Both the position numbers and the translations under genes were made by a program. Of a stretch of DNA of 64,000 bases, positions 26,915 to 36,400 are shown piece by piece (within the stretch, counting starts at the first letter, position 1; each line of letters opens with the position of its first letter). The DNA lies in the NCBI RefSeq assembly GCF_900142825.1, contig NZ_FRCH01000003.1, positions 310,001 to 374,000 on the forward strand. The letters are read 5' to 3'. The notes under the pieces were generated by a model that was not told where the DNA came from, made no database searches, and worked only from the letters and a program-made list of their open reading frames with translations. The stretch is from Rhodanobacter sp. OK091. GTDB taxonomy: Bacteria; Pseudomonadota; Gammaproteobacteria; Xanthomonadales; Rhodanobacteraceae.

Positions 26915-27721
26915 ATGTCAGCGAACGCAGCCATCTTCCGTCAACTGCATGGTGGCCCGCAGCCGTTGCGGCTGCCCAATGCCTGGGACGCCGGCAGTGC
27001 CAGGTTGTTCGAAAGCCTCGGCGCCGCGGCCATCGCCACCACCAGCGCGGGTCTGGCCTGGGCGCTTGGTTACGCGGATGGGGGAAAGCTGCCGGTGGAC
27101 GCCGCGGTCCACGCCGCCGCCTGCATCGCACGCGTCCTCACGGTACCGTTGTCGGTCGACATGGAGAACGGCTACTCCGACGATGCCGCGACGGTAGGCG
27201 AGACGATACGGCGACTGCTCGATGTCGGCGTCGCCGGCATCAATATCGAGGATGGCGCCAACGCGCCGGCCGTGCTCGCCGCGAAAATCGAAGCGATCAG
27301 GAACGCCGTCGCCAAGGCGGGTTCGGACATCTTCGTGAATGCACGCACCGACGTGTACCTGGCCAACCTAGCCGATGCCTCGCGGCGGGTCGATGAAACG
27401 CTGTCGCGCGGTGCGATCTATCGCGCGGCCGGTGCCGATGGCTTGTTCGTTCCCGGCCTGAATGATCCGGCGGAGATCAAGGCCATCGTGGCCGGGGTGG
27501 GTTTGCCGCTCAACGTGATGGCGTGGCCGGGCCTGATGCCGGTCGACGAACTGGGTCGGCTCGGCGTGCGGCGCTTCAGTGCAGGCTCCGGCATTTCGCA
27601 GATGCTGTGGGGCGAGGCGGAAGCACTGGCGCGGGATTTTCTCGAGAATGGGTGCTCTGAGTCGCTGGCCAATGGCGCGATGCCGTACGGGCGGATCCAG
27701 GCTTTGTTCGCTGGAACGTAA
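26915..27721 (+). CDS. Isocitrate lyase / PEP mutase superfamily protein
   Basis: A 268-residue TIM-barrel enzyme. The superfamily metal site is visible in SVDMENGYSDD (Asp82, Glu84), with INIEDGA and NARTDVY blocks following. It lacks the isocitrate lyase KKCGH-type catalytic cysteine loop, so it is a PEP mutase-like or oxaloacetate/carboxyphosphonoenolpyruvate-type C-C or C-P lyase of unknown substrate. I start at ATG 26915 with GGAGCCC before it; an ATG at 26861 adds 18 unrelated residues. Confidence 0.8.
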   Translation: MSANAAIFRQLHGGPQPLRLPNAWDAGSARLFESLGAAAIATTSAGLAWALGYADGGKLPVDAAVHAAACIARVLTVPLSVDMENGYSDDAATVGETIRRLLDVGVAGINIEDGANAPAVLAAKIEAIRNAVAKAGSDIFVNARTDVYLANLADASRRVDETLSRGAIYRAAGADGLFVPGLNDPAEIKAIVAGVGLPLNVMAWPGLMPVDELGRLGVRRFSAGSGISQMLWGEAEALARDFLENGCSESLANGAMPYGRIQALFAGT

Positions 27722-27727
27722 TCGGTA

Positions 27728-27784
27728 AAGCACTCGCTCGAATCCTACCTGTCCGTCACCCCAGCGTAGGCTGGGGTCCAGTGC
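27728..27784. repeat. Dispersed intergenic repeat, member 3
   Basis: GCACTCGCTCGAATCCTACC, then GTCCGTCACCCCAGC and GTAG and GCTGGGGTCC. The 7-bp arms CCCCAGC/GCTGGGG pair at 27759-27776. The flanks match member 1 (ATCCTACC and TCCGTCA). Confidence 0.55.
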
Positions 27785-27856
27785 CTTTGGCTCTATGCTC
27801 GCTGTTGCATCGGCACCCACAGGCAAGAGCTTTCGTGCCGCTGCACGGCCCGAGTC

Positions 27857-28091
27857 ACTTTCTCTTTGTGTGGCCAAAGAGAAAGTAACCAAAGAAAAAG
27901 GCCACCCCGCTTGGCGCTTGCCGCTCATCCATGGGCAGCAAGTCCGTGAGCTGTGGCCGGGCTTTTCGACCGGACTCCTGTCCGGGCGAAAAGGCATCGA
28001 CATCCCTGTCGATGCCCGCTACGCGGCCTGTCGTCCCCAGCTCGCCGCCGCACAGGGGCCCCCGGTAGAGCGGCGGGCCATCCTGGCCCGC
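27857..28091. repeat. Compound palindromic intergenic element
   Basis: The 467-base gap 27722-28188 has no supported gene; it carries this element instead. Four palindromes follow in series. ACTTTCTCTTTG/CAAAGAGAAAGT is 12 bp (27857-27886). CTTTTCG/CGAAAAG encloses CCGGAC/GTCCGG (27962-27993). GGCATCGACA/TGTCGATGCC is 10 bp (27993-28016). GCGGGCCA/TGGCCCGC is 8 bp (28073-28091). The AGAGAAAGTAACCAAAGAAA motif is one I associate with repeated elements in Xanthomonadaceae genomes. Copy number elsewhere cannot be judged from one window. Confidence 0.55.
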
Positions 28092-28188
28092 ACACGGTGT
28101 GCCTACTGCGCGGGCGATGGTGAATTAACTACTTCCGTCCCCTTTGCGCCCTTTGCGCAGCGGCAGAGGGCAATCAAGTTCTACAAAG

Positions 28189-28434
28189 CTAGACCTTAGC
28201 CTGTGCTCGCTTGAGTCCGGAAGCCGGCTCCAACAGGTGAGCAGGACTGACCTTCAGGGCTTTTGCAAGCTTATAAATGTTCAGTAGCGCAATGTTGCGC
28301 TGACCGCGCTCGACGCCACCGAGATAGCTGCGGGCGAGCCCGCTTTCGAGTGCAAGGCTCTCCTGGGAAAAACCCTTTGCCTTGCGGACTTCTGCCAAGC
28401 GCTGGCCGAAGATTGTTCTGGGATCTGTGGCCAT
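28189..28434 (-). CDS. XRE-family helix-turn-helix regulator
   Basis: An 81-residue single-domain DNA-binding protein of the Cro/C1 type. The domain covers residues 8-66: FGQRLAEVRKAKGFSQESLALESGLARSYLGGVERGQRN, with SQESLALESGLARSYLGGVERG as helices 2 and 3. No second domain is present, so it may respond through dimerisation alone, like C-proteins of restriction systems; no restriction gene adjoins it. Paired TATAAG elements lie 60 bases upstream. Confidence 0.85.
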   Translation of the reverse strand: MATDPRTIFGQRLAEVRKAKGFSQESLALESGLARSYLGGVERGQRNIALLNIYKLAKALKVSPAHLLEPASGLKRAQAKV

Positions 28435-28494
28435 CTTGGGCTGTCCTCCTTCGTCGTAGACGAGCCTAGGGAGTGGGGCGTTATGAGGCCACGT

Positions 28495-28517
28495 CTTATA
28501 AGATCACGCTCTATAAG
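28495..28517. promoter_or_regulatory. Candidate operator of the XRE regulator
   Basis: CTTATAAG (28495-28502, palindromic) and CTATAAG (28511-28517) recur with 16-base periodicity upstream of the XRE gene, so two protein dimers could bind on nearly the same face. Confidence 0.35.
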
Positions 28518-28718
28518 TGACAAATTCGGCGACACATATTAGGATCGGGTCTGGGAGATGCGCTGTGGTTGCTGCGGGCATGGACCGATGCGATACCTGC
28601 GTCGAATAAACACCCTTCGGGGAAAAACGCCCTAAGTCTATGAGCGGTTTCTAACCTCCCGACACCCCGTCCGTCGTCATGCCGTGGACGGGCACTTCTA
28701 TGGAACCAGGAGGCGACC

Positions 28719-29378
28719 ATGTCGACGTTCGATTCGGATGATTTGGCAACGATGGGCTATTTCCTGCCGGAGGACAGCCAGCTGCGGCTGAAGAAGCTAC
28801 GTGAGTACGTCGAATTCCTGTCGCATATAGCGCAACCGCGAACGGCGGACGTGCAGCAGGAATGGATCCCCGAGATTAACGTGGGGGAAGTGGCGGTCTG
28901 CCTGGAATGGTTGGCCGAGCAGGTGGGGCTGGTGCTGGACGAGATGTCTTGGCCGGCCTACCGGTCCGAAAGGGAGGCTGCGCTGGGTGCCGGCGCGGAG
29001 CCTGAAGCCGCCGAGGAGATGCCCGGCAATGCGGATGAGCGCTACCGCTTCGGCATGACCATGGAGCAGATCGATACGCTCAACCGGCTGATCGACATGA
29101 TCGTGGCCCATGGCGATGTGGTGATCGCCAGTGATGAGGCCGAGTTCGCCGACCACACGCTGTCGGTGCTGGGGGATGCCATCTTCAACGACGCGAGGGC
29201 GGTGCGCGAGATCATCCGCCAAGTGGAATTGCAGAGGCTTGGGCAGGCGCGCGGTTCGCAAACCCACGTGGGCGAAGAGCGGGCCACATACCATGCCGGG
29301 CCAGTGCGTTTGCCTGTTGCAGAACGCCAGCTTGTTGACGAATCATTGCCAGCGCAGCTGACCAGGTTCGCCGCATAA
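28719..29378 (+). CDS. Hypothetical protein, XAC0095-like N-terminus
   Basis: A 219-residue cytosolic protein with a good AGGAGG site. The start (GYFLPEDSQLRLKKLREYVEFLSHIAQPR) resembles small Xanthomonadales proteins I know as the XAC0095 family. That domain is followed by an acidic linker (about 85-108) and a helical segment containing MTMEQIDTLNRLIDMIVAHGDVV. Function is unknown. The short protein at 40334 shows a related opening (YYQLPEAAHGQLCNTRDEIRLLADLT). The family assignment is from memory and tentative. Confidence 0.6.
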   Translation: MSTFDSDDLATMGYFLPEDSQLRLKKLREYVEFLSHIAQPRTADVQQEWIPEINVGEVAVCLEWLAEQVGLVLDEMSWPAYRSEREAALGAGAEPEAAEEMPGNADERYRFGMTMEQIDTLNRLIDMIVAHGDVVIASDEAEFADHTLSVLGDAIFNDARAVREIIRQVELQRLGQARGSQTHVGEERATYHAGPVRLPVAERQLVDESLPAQLTRFAA

Positions 29379-29466
29379 CTTGACCGACATCGCCAACCCG
29401 TTGACCATCCGACCGGAGGTCTCATGCCGATCCGCGGCAGACCTCCCGCAATGCATAAAGGGGACA

Positions 29467-29805
29467 GTGTTGGACAGCGTAGTGAGCTCAGACCAAAGGA
29501 TTCAGCGTCTTGCGCACGGCTGGGCAGACTATCGACGTCGACAGTGGCTTGCAGGGCTTCTATTTATCGGGTTCCTTCCGTTGGTTTTCCTGATTGGGTT
29601 GGGGATCGAACGAGTGACCGACTCCGACAGCCTGGTTGTAATGCCGGCCGCTGCCCTAATGTGCGCGACGATTTGGGCGGCCACGCACTTCATTTTCTTT
29701 CGATGCCCAAGCTGCAGTCACCGGTTTCATATCACCACCGCACTTCGTTTGACCAAAGGACGCAGCTGCCCACACTGCGGACTGGAGCGCTACCAAGCTG
29801 ACTGA
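29467..29805 (+). CDS. Small membrane protein with C-terminal zinc ribbon
   Basis: About 112 residues: two membrane helices (LAGLLFIGFLPLVFLIGLG and SLVVMPAAALMCATIWAATH), then a cytosolic-looking zinc ribbon CPSCSHRF...CPHCGLERY. The start is uncertain. GTG 29467 or TTG 29470 follow AAAGGGGA; a TTG start at 29380 adds 29 residues. It is on the same strand as the preceding gene. I do not know a function for this arrangement. Confidence 0.55.
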   Translation: MLDSVVSSDQRIQRLAHGWADYRRRQWLAGLLFIGFLPLVFLIGLGIERVTDSDSLVVMPAAALMCATIWAATHFIFFRCPSCSHRFHITTALRLTKGRSCPHCGLERYQAD

Positions 29806-29859
29806 CGGCTTTGCGTGAGATGTATCATGCGGGACGTCTGCTTCCACCACCCATAGCTG

Positions 29860-29960
29860 TCATTCGAGCCGGTCCCCGTGGACTACCATGCTGCAACGCG
29901 AGCGGTCGTCGACCACGGAGAACAGCCGAAGTCGGCGACGACCGGGCCATTCATCGCCCG
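29860..29960 (-). pseudogene. IS3-family transposase remnant
   Basis: On the minus strand the words GRRRLRLFSVVDDRSR read like the DDE integrase segment of IS3 transposases (GRRxRVLTVVDDFSREC). No catalytic frame continues: it is cut off on both sides and no terminal repeats are visible. The gap 29806-30064 otherwise contains no gene. It suggests a past insertion beside the efflux module. Confidence 0.4.
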
Positions 29961-30064
29961 TCAGAGTAGGTGACTCATGAACTGGGGCTTTCCTGGTTCG
30001 CGGCCTGGGACGAAGCGCACAATCGGGACGCAACTGGTGCCACCCTAGTTCTACGCCTACAGTT

Positions 30065-31525
30065 CTATTTGATGGCGACCGCTTCGGCTTCACGAGGTTG
30101 CCAACCACCACCGAGTGCCTTGAACGCTGCGACCGCTGCACGTGCTGATTCCGTTTGCGCCTGCGCTCGCGCATCCGAGGTTTGCAGCAGCGTCTGGTCG
30201 GCATGGAGCACGTCGATCAGGCTCGCGGCACCGTTCTGATATGCAATCGATGAAGATTCGCGCGCCCGGGCCAGCGATGCTTCGCCCTGGCTTAGCGTGA
30301 CGGCCTGTTCCTCGCGGTTGACCAATGCCGAGAAGCTGTTCTCGACATCCTCGGTTGCGCGAAGAACGGCTTGGCGATACGCGGCCAGCACTTCCGCATC
30401 CCGTCCCTTGGCCGCCTTGATTTGCGGATTGATGCGACCGAAGTCGAACAGGCGCCAGCGCAGACCCAGCACGCCCGCTGCCTGGCTCGCTCCGCCGGTA
30501 AACAGGTTGCCGCTGGAAACCGTTGTGGCACTGCCCAACAGGCCGCTGAGCGAAAACTTCGGGTAGTACTCGGAGATGGCCTCACCGATCCTCGCATTGG
30601 CCGCAGCGAGATGCCGTTCGGCGACGATCAGGTCGGGCCGGCGCTGGAGCAGATCCGCGGGCGAGCCGAGGGAGGCAATCTTCGGCGTGGCCGGTATCGG
30701 CGCGGCTGCCGCAAGTTCAGTCCGGTGCGTACCCGGAGGCGACCCCAGCATCACATCCAGCGCGTTCATTGCCGCATCAAGTTGGGTCTGGAGAACAGGT
30801 ACTGTCGCTTGGACTTGGGCAAGCTCCCCCTCCGTTTGCCGTACCTGATATTCGGCGGCGAGGCCCTTGCCGTAAAGCAAGCTGACCTTCGCCAGCAACT
30901 CTTGCTCGACCTTCACCTGCCGCTGGGTAATCTCAAGACGAGTCTGCAGCCCCCGAATGGCGATGTAGATATCCGCAGTCTGGGCGGCGACTTCCAGTCG
31001 CGTGGCGGCGACGCCCGCTTCCGATGCCTGATAGTCCGCCAATGCAGCCTCGCGTCCGCGCCGCAGCCCCCCAAAAATATCGACCTCCCAACTTGCGCCC
31101 AAGTCTACCTCATAGGCGTTGCCCCATCGGTCATAGTTGGGTGTGGCATTGAGTACTTTCCCCAACGGGGTCTCAGTCGATTGATGTGCCCGGGCCGCCG
31201 ATCCACTGATGTTGCCCGAAGGAAGCAGCGCGGCGTCGGCGCCGCCGAGCGCGGCACGCGCCTGCGTGACACGTGCTGACGCTTGCGCCAGATCCAGGTT
31301 CTGCTCAAGGGCCAGCGACACGAAGTGCGACAGCAGCGTATCGTTAAAACCCTGCCACCATGTCGCGAGGTCGGCAGTGCTTGCCGCATGTTGTTGCTCA
31401 ACCGCTGTTTGCCCCATGTAGTGAGCCGGAAGCGGTGCGTCGGGCCGGCGATAATCCGGGCCAACTGCGCAACCGGCGATGACGCTGGTGCACAGTAGAA
31501 GGGCGAGAGAACGGCGGGGAAGCAT
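30065..31525 (-). CDS. Outer membrane factor of an RND efflux system (NodT/OprM family)
   Basis: A 486-residue TolC-like lipoprotein: lipobox VIAGC (Cys19), followed by AVGPDYRRPD, the opening of NodT-family proteins. Two repeats carry the coiled-coil helices (about 60-240 and 265-480), and the second includes RRPDLIVAERHLAAANARIGEA and VLGLRWRLFDFGR. It forms the channel through the outer membrane. It is divergent from the tetR gene; their promoters overlap the same operator, so the channel should be co-regulated with the pump genes at 32316. Confidence 0.92.
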   Translation of the reverse strand: MLPRRSLALLLCTSVIAGCAVGPDYRRPDAPLPAHYMGQTAVEQQHAASTADLATWWQGFNDTLLSHFVSLALEQNLDLAQASARVTQARAALGGADAALLPSGNISGSAARAHQSTETPLGKVLNATPNYDRWGNAYEVDLGASWEVDIFGGLRRGREAALADYQASEAGVAATRLEVAAQTADIYIAIRGLQTRLEITQRQVKVEQELLAKVSLLYGKGLAAEYQVRQTEGELAQVQATVPVLQTQLDAAMNALDVMLGSPPGTHRTELAAAAPIPATPKIASLGSPADLLQRRPDLIVAERHLAAANARIGEAISEYYPKFSLSGLLGSATTVSSGNLFTGGASQAAGVLGLRWRLFDFGRINPQIKAAKGRDAEVLAAYRQAVLRATEDVENSFSALVNREEQAVTLSQGEASLARARESSSIAYQNGAASLIDVLHADQTLLQTSDARAQAQTESARAAVAAFKALGGGWQPREAEAVAIK

Positions 31526-31545
31526 GAGTGTCCTCGGGACGACAG

Positions 31546-31586
31546 TTGAGTGGTGACTATATTACGATATAGTCACTCGTTGTCAA
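31546..31586. promoter_or_regulatory. TetR operator overlapping divergent promoters
   Basis: GTGACTA (31553-31559), ten bases, TAGTCAC (31570-31576); the arms actually pair over GTGACTATAT/ATATAGTCAC. Leftward, TTGACA (31581-31586, minus strand) and TAATAT (31559-31564) are 16 apart and drive the outer membrane factor. Rightward, TTGAGT (31546-31551) and TATAGT (31568-31573) are 16 apart and drive tetR. The palindrome covers both. Confidence 0.75.
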
Positions 31587-31614
31587 CGTTCCACGGCCGC
31601 GGTATGCTCTTGGC

Positions 31615-32232
31615 ATGACCAAAATCCCTTCCCTCGCCCCGCAAGAGCGGGGACCGTTGGACCATGACGTCCGCACCCAGATCGTCGACGCTGCAACCGA
31701 GCACTTCAGCCACTTCGGCTATGAGAAGACGACCGTTTCCGACCTCGCCAAAGCCATCGGATTTTCCAAGGCCTACATCTACAAGTTCTTCGGTTCCAAA
31801 CAGGCGATTGGCGAAGTGATCTGTTTTGGCTGCCTGACTACGATCATGACGACAGTGGGCGAGGCCATTTCCGATGCTCCCACTGCATCCGAACGTTTGC
31901 GCCGGATGTTCCGGGCGCTAGTGAAAGCCGGCAGCGACCTGTTTTTCCACGACCGCAAGCTCTACGACATTGCCGCCGCAGCGGCCAGCGGGCCATGGCC
32001 CTCCGTGCTGGCCTATGAAGAACATATCAAGCAGCTCATCACGCAAATCATCGTCGAAGGTCGTGATTCGGGCGAATTCGAGCGCAAAACCCCGCTGGAC
32101 GAGACCGCCAACGCCATCTATCTGGTGATGTGTCCCTACGTCAACCCACTCTTGCTCCAGCACAATCTTGACCTCGCCGCCGAGGCCGCAACGCAGCTTT
32201 CCGGCCTGGTTCTGCGCAGCCTGGCGCCGTGA
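31615..32232 (+). CDS. TetR/AcrR-family repressor of the RND efflux module
   Basis: A 205-residue regulator. The helix-turn-helix is at about 24-64 (QIVDAATEHFSHFGYEKTTVSDLAKAIGFSKAYIYKFFGSKQAI), followed by a helical ligand domain. It sits between the divergent channel gene and the pump operon, with an identical operator on each side, so it probably represses all three units and itself. The inducer is unknown. Confidence 0.88.
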   Translation: MTKIPSLAPQERGPLDHDVRTQIVDAATEHFSHFGYEKTTVSDLAKAIGFSKAYIYKFFGSKQAIGEVICFGCLTTIMTTVGEAISDAPTASERLRRMFRALVKAGSDLFFHDRKLYDIAAAAASGPWPSVLAYEEHIKQLITQIIVEGRDSGEFERKTPLDETANAIYLVMCPYVNPLLLQHNLDLAAEAATQLSGLVLRSLAP

Positions 32233-32250
32233 CTGGATAAAGATTGATAA

Positions 32251-32274
32251 GTGACTATTGACTAATTTAGTCAC
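32251..32274. promoter_or_regulatory. Second copy of the TetR operator
   Basis: GTGACTA (32251-32257), ten bases, TAGTCAC (32268-32274), with the same arms and spacer length as the site at 31553. It lies 42 bases before the adaptor gene, where it could block the pump promoter. Confidence 0.7.
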
Positions 32275-32315
32275 TAAAACGAGAATGAAGGTCCTGTCTT
32301 GCGAGGAAGGACCTC

Positions 32316-33446
32316 ATGCGTCGCCGCCACATTGCGTCATCCGTCATATGCCTGTTGCCACTCGCCCTGGCGGGATGCGGCAACCAACACACTTCCGATC
32401 CGCGCACCGAGGCTCCCGTGGTCGGGATCGCACCGGTCATGGTGGCGCCCGCTGCGTCGCTGTCATTCACCGGCGTCGTAGGTGCCCGAGTTCAGAGCGA
32501 CCTGGGTTTTCGTGTCGCCGGAAAGGTGCTGCAACGTCTGGTCGATACGGGACAGACGGTCAAGCGTGGCCAGGTGCTCATGCGAATCGATCCGATCGAC
32601 CTGCGGCTGGATGCGTCCGCACGGAAGGAGGCGGTTGCTGCGGCCCGCGCCCGGGCGAAGCAAGCCTCCGAAGATGAAGCTCGCTATGGCGGCCTGGTGG
32701 CTGCTGGCGCGATATCAGCGTCGGCCTACGGTCAGATCAAGGCGGCGGCCGATTCCGCCCGCGCCGACCTCCAGGCGGCCGAGGCGCAGGCCGATGTAGC
32801 GAACAACGCATCCAGCTACGCCGTATTAGTGGCCGACGCCGACGGCGTCGTCGTGGACACGCTGGCCGAGCCCGGCCAGGTTGTCAGTGCGGGCCAAGTC
32901 GTGGTGCGTCTTGCGCACGCGGGCCCTCGCGAAGCCATCGTACAGTTGGCTGAAACCGTGCGCCCGGCCATCGGTTCCGAGGGCGATGCCGCGCTGTACG
33001 GCCGAGACCGGCTGACCGTACCCACGAAGTTGCGACAGCTCTCGGGCACAGCAGATCCCCTGACGCGTACCTATGAGGCGCGATATGTACTCGAGGGCGC
33101 ACTTGCCGATGCACCGCTCGGCGCCACTGTCACCATTCGGATACCGGAAAATGGGGGTTCCGCGCAGGCTGGGATGCAGGTACCGATCGGTGCCGTTTTC
33201 GATCCGGGCAAGGGCACGGGCGTCTGGGTGGTAACCGGCAATCCGGCTCATGTCGCATGGCGGCCGGTCAAAGTGCTCGGCCTGACCGACGACACCGCGC
33301 GCGTTGACGGTCTCGACGGCAAACTCGAGGTCGACACCCCGGTCGTGGCACTCGGCGCCCATCTGCTGCATGACGGCGAAAAGGTCAGGCCCTCGCCTGT
33401 CGCCACCCAGACGGCTGAGATCGTGGAACGTGGAGGCTTGCAATGA
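32316..33446 (+). CDS. RND efflux periplasmic adaptor (membrane fusion protein)
   Basis: A 376-residue lipoprotein (lipobox ALAGC, Cys21) with the usual adaptor order: beta strand and half lipoyl (VVGARVQSDLGFRVAGKV), GQTVKRGQVLMRIDP, a coiled coil (about 100-150), the second lipoyl half DGVVVDTLAEPGQVVSAGQVVVRL, and beta-barrel plus membrane-proximal domains. It joins pump and channel. Its stop overlaps the pump start by four bases (ATGA). Confidence 0.92.
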   Translation: MRRRHIASSVICLLPLALAGCGNQHTSDPRTEAPVVGIAPVMVAPAASLSFTGVVGARVQSDLGFRVAGKVLQRLVDTGQTVKRGQVLMRIDPIDLRLDASARKEAVAAARARAKQASEDEARYGGLVAAGAISASAYGQIKAAADSARADLQAAEAQADVANNASSYAVLVADADGVVVDTLAEPGQVVSAGQVVVRLAHAGPREAIVQLAETVRPAIGSEGDAALYGRDRLTVPTKLRQLSGTADPLTRTYEARYVLEGALADAPLGATVTIRIPENGGSAQAGMQVPIGAVFDPGKGTGVWVVTGNPAHVAWRPVKVLGLTDDTARVDGLDGKLEVDTPVVALGAHLLHDGEKVRPSPVATQTAEIVERGGLQ

Positions 33447-36400
33447 GCGGCTTCAACCTCTCGGCGCTCGCTGTCCGCGAACGCTCTGTCACGCTGTTCC
33501 TGATCATCCTGATCTCCGTGGCGGGCGTCATCGCCTTCCTCAAACTGGGCCGCGCGGAAGACCCGCCGTTCACGATCAAGCAGATGACCATCGTCACCGC
33601 GTGGCCGGGGGCAACGGCTCAGGAGATGCAGGATCAGGTCGCCGAGCCCCTGGAAAAGCGCATGCAGGAGTTGCGCTGGTACGACCACACGGAGACGTTC
33701 ACCCGTCCCGGCCTGGCCTTCACCGTGATGGAGTTGCGCGACAACACACCACCGTCGCAGGTGCAGGAGCAGTTCTACCAGGCACGCAAGAAGCTCCACG
33801 ACGAATCGGCGCAACTGCCGGCGGGCGTCATCGGCCCGATGGTGAACGATGAATATTCGGATGTGACCTTCGCGCTGTTCGCCTTGAAAGCCCAAGGCGA
33901 GCCACAGCGGTTGCTGGTGCGTGAAGCGGAGGCACTGCGCCAGCAGCTGCTGCATGTCGCGGGCGTAGAGAAGGTCAACCTTATCGGCGAACGGCCCGAA
34001 CGTGTCTTCGTGTCCTTTTCGCATGATCGCCTGGCGACGCTTGGCGTTTCGCCACAGGACATCTTCGCGGCACTCAACAGCCAGAATCTCCTCACGCCGG
34101 CGGGTTCGATCGACACTCAAGGGCCGCAAGTATTCATTCGCCTGGACGGCGCCTTCGACAAGCTGCAGCAGATTCGCGACACACCGGTTATTGCTCACGG
34201 GCGGACGTTCAAGCTGTCGGATGTCGCCCAGGTGAAGCGAGGTTACGAAGATCCTCCGACTCTTTTGGTCCGCAACGGTGGCAAGCAGGCGCTGCTGCTG
34301 GGCATTGTGATGCGTGACGGTTGGAACGGCCTGACGCTGGGCAAGGCGCTGGATCAGGAGGTCGCCAAGATCAATACCGGATTACCGCTGGGCGTGAGCC
34401 TGACGAAAGTGACCGACCAGTCCGTCAACATCGAGTCGGCAACCAACGAATTCATGGTCAAGTTCTTTGTCGCCCTGCTCGTGGTCTTGGTTGTGTGCTT
34501 CGTGAGCATGGGTTGGCGTGTCGGCGTCGTGGTCGCGGCGGCCGTCCCGCTGACACTGGCGGGCGTGTTCGTTGTCATGGCCGCCGCGGGGGACAACTTC
34601 GACCGTATCACCCTCGGATCACTGATCCTCGCCCTGGGCCTGCTGGTTGACGACGCCATCATCGCCATCGAGATGATGGTCGTGAAAATGGAGGAAGGCT
34701 ACAGTCGGGTCCAGGCATCCGCCTACGCGTGGAGTCACACGGCCGCGCCCATGCTGGCCGGCACCCTCGTCACGGTCGTCGGTTTCCTCCCCAACGGCTT
34801 TGCCCGGTCCACCGCCGGTGAATACACCCACAACATGTTCTGGATCGTGGGCATTGCGCTGATCACTTCATGGATTGTCGCCGTGGTCTTCACACCGTAC
34901 CTCGGCGTGAAGTTGCTGCCGGACATACCGAAGATCGAAGGCGGCGAGAAGAGCATCTACGACACGCCGCGCTACAACCGCTTCCGGCGCGTGCTGGGCC
35001 GGGTCATCGCCCGTAAATGGTTGGTGGCCGGAGCGGTCGTCGGATTGTTTGCACTGGCCATCATCGGTATGGGGCTGGTCAAGAAGCAGTTTTTCCCGAC
35101 GTCGGATCGACCGGAAGTACTTGTTGAGGTGCAGATGCCGTATGGCACCTCGATTGAGCAGACCAGCGCGGCAACGGCCAAGGTCGAAGCCTGGCTGGCG
35201 AAACAGAAGGCGGCAAAGGTCGTCACGTCTTACATCGGCCAGGGCGCTCCACGCTTCTTCTTGGCGATGGCGCCTGAATTGCCCGATCCGTCGTTCGCCA
35301 AAATCGTGGTGCTCACAGGCGATGAAAAGGAACGGGATGCCCTTGAGGACAGACTGCGCCAGGCGGTGGCCGACGGGTTGGCGCCTGAGGCGCGGGTGCG
35401 CGTCACCCAGATCGTGTTCGGCCCTCCTTCGCCATTTCCCGTGGCCTTTCGCGTCATGGGGCCGGACCCGGAACAACTTCGCGCGATCGCCACGCAGGTC
35501 AAGGCGGTCATGCGCGGCAGCCCGATGATGCGTACCGTCAATACCGACTCGGGACTGCGCGTTCCCACCTTGCACATCACCTTGAACCAGGATCGGCTGC
35601 AGGCCGTAGGGTTGAGTTCGAGTGCCGTAGCACAGCAACTCCAGTTCCTGCTGACCGGTGTCCCGGTCACTGCGGTTCGCGAGGACATTCGCTCTGTGCA
35701 AGTGGTGGCACGCGCGGCTGGCGACATCCGCCTTGATCCAGCAAAGATCAACGGCTTCACGCTGTTGGGATCGGCCGGCCAGCGCGTTCCGCTCTCACAA
35801 GTCGGAACCGTGAATGTTCAGATGGAGGACCCCGTTCTTCGCCGGAGAGACCGCACGCCGACCATCACCGTACGCGGCGACATTGCAAACGGGTTGCAGC
35901 CGCCAGACGTATCAACGGCGATGCTGAAGCAGCTGCAGCCGATCATCGCCAAGCTGCCGGATGGCTACAGGATCGAAGAAGCAGGCTCCATCGAACAGTC
36001 TCGCAAGGCCAACGGGGCCATCGTGCCGCTTCTTCCCATCATGATCGCGGCCACGCTCCTCATCATCATCCTGCAGGTGCGCTCGATCGCGACCATGATC
36101 ATGGTGTTCGCGACCAGTCCGCTCGGCCTGATCGGCGTTGTTCCCACACTGTTGTTGTTCAATCAGCCGTTTGGCATCAATGCGCTGGTTGGCCTGATAG
36201 CGCTCTCAGGGATCGTGATGCGCAACACCCTGATCCTTGTCGGGCAAATCAAGGACAACGCAGAACATGGATTGGCGCCTTTCGATGCCGTGATCGAGGC
36301 GACGGTGCAGCGTGCGCGACCGGTGATTCTGACCGCGTTGGCGGCGATCTTTGCCTTCATCCCGCTGACCCATTCGGTGTTCTGGGGAACTCTCGCGTAC

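Noticed and set aside
27795-28199. Open frame of 134 codons in the 27.7-28.2 kb gap
   Set aside because: It runs through several palindromes of the compound repeat and shows no family features; I treat the region as a repeat.
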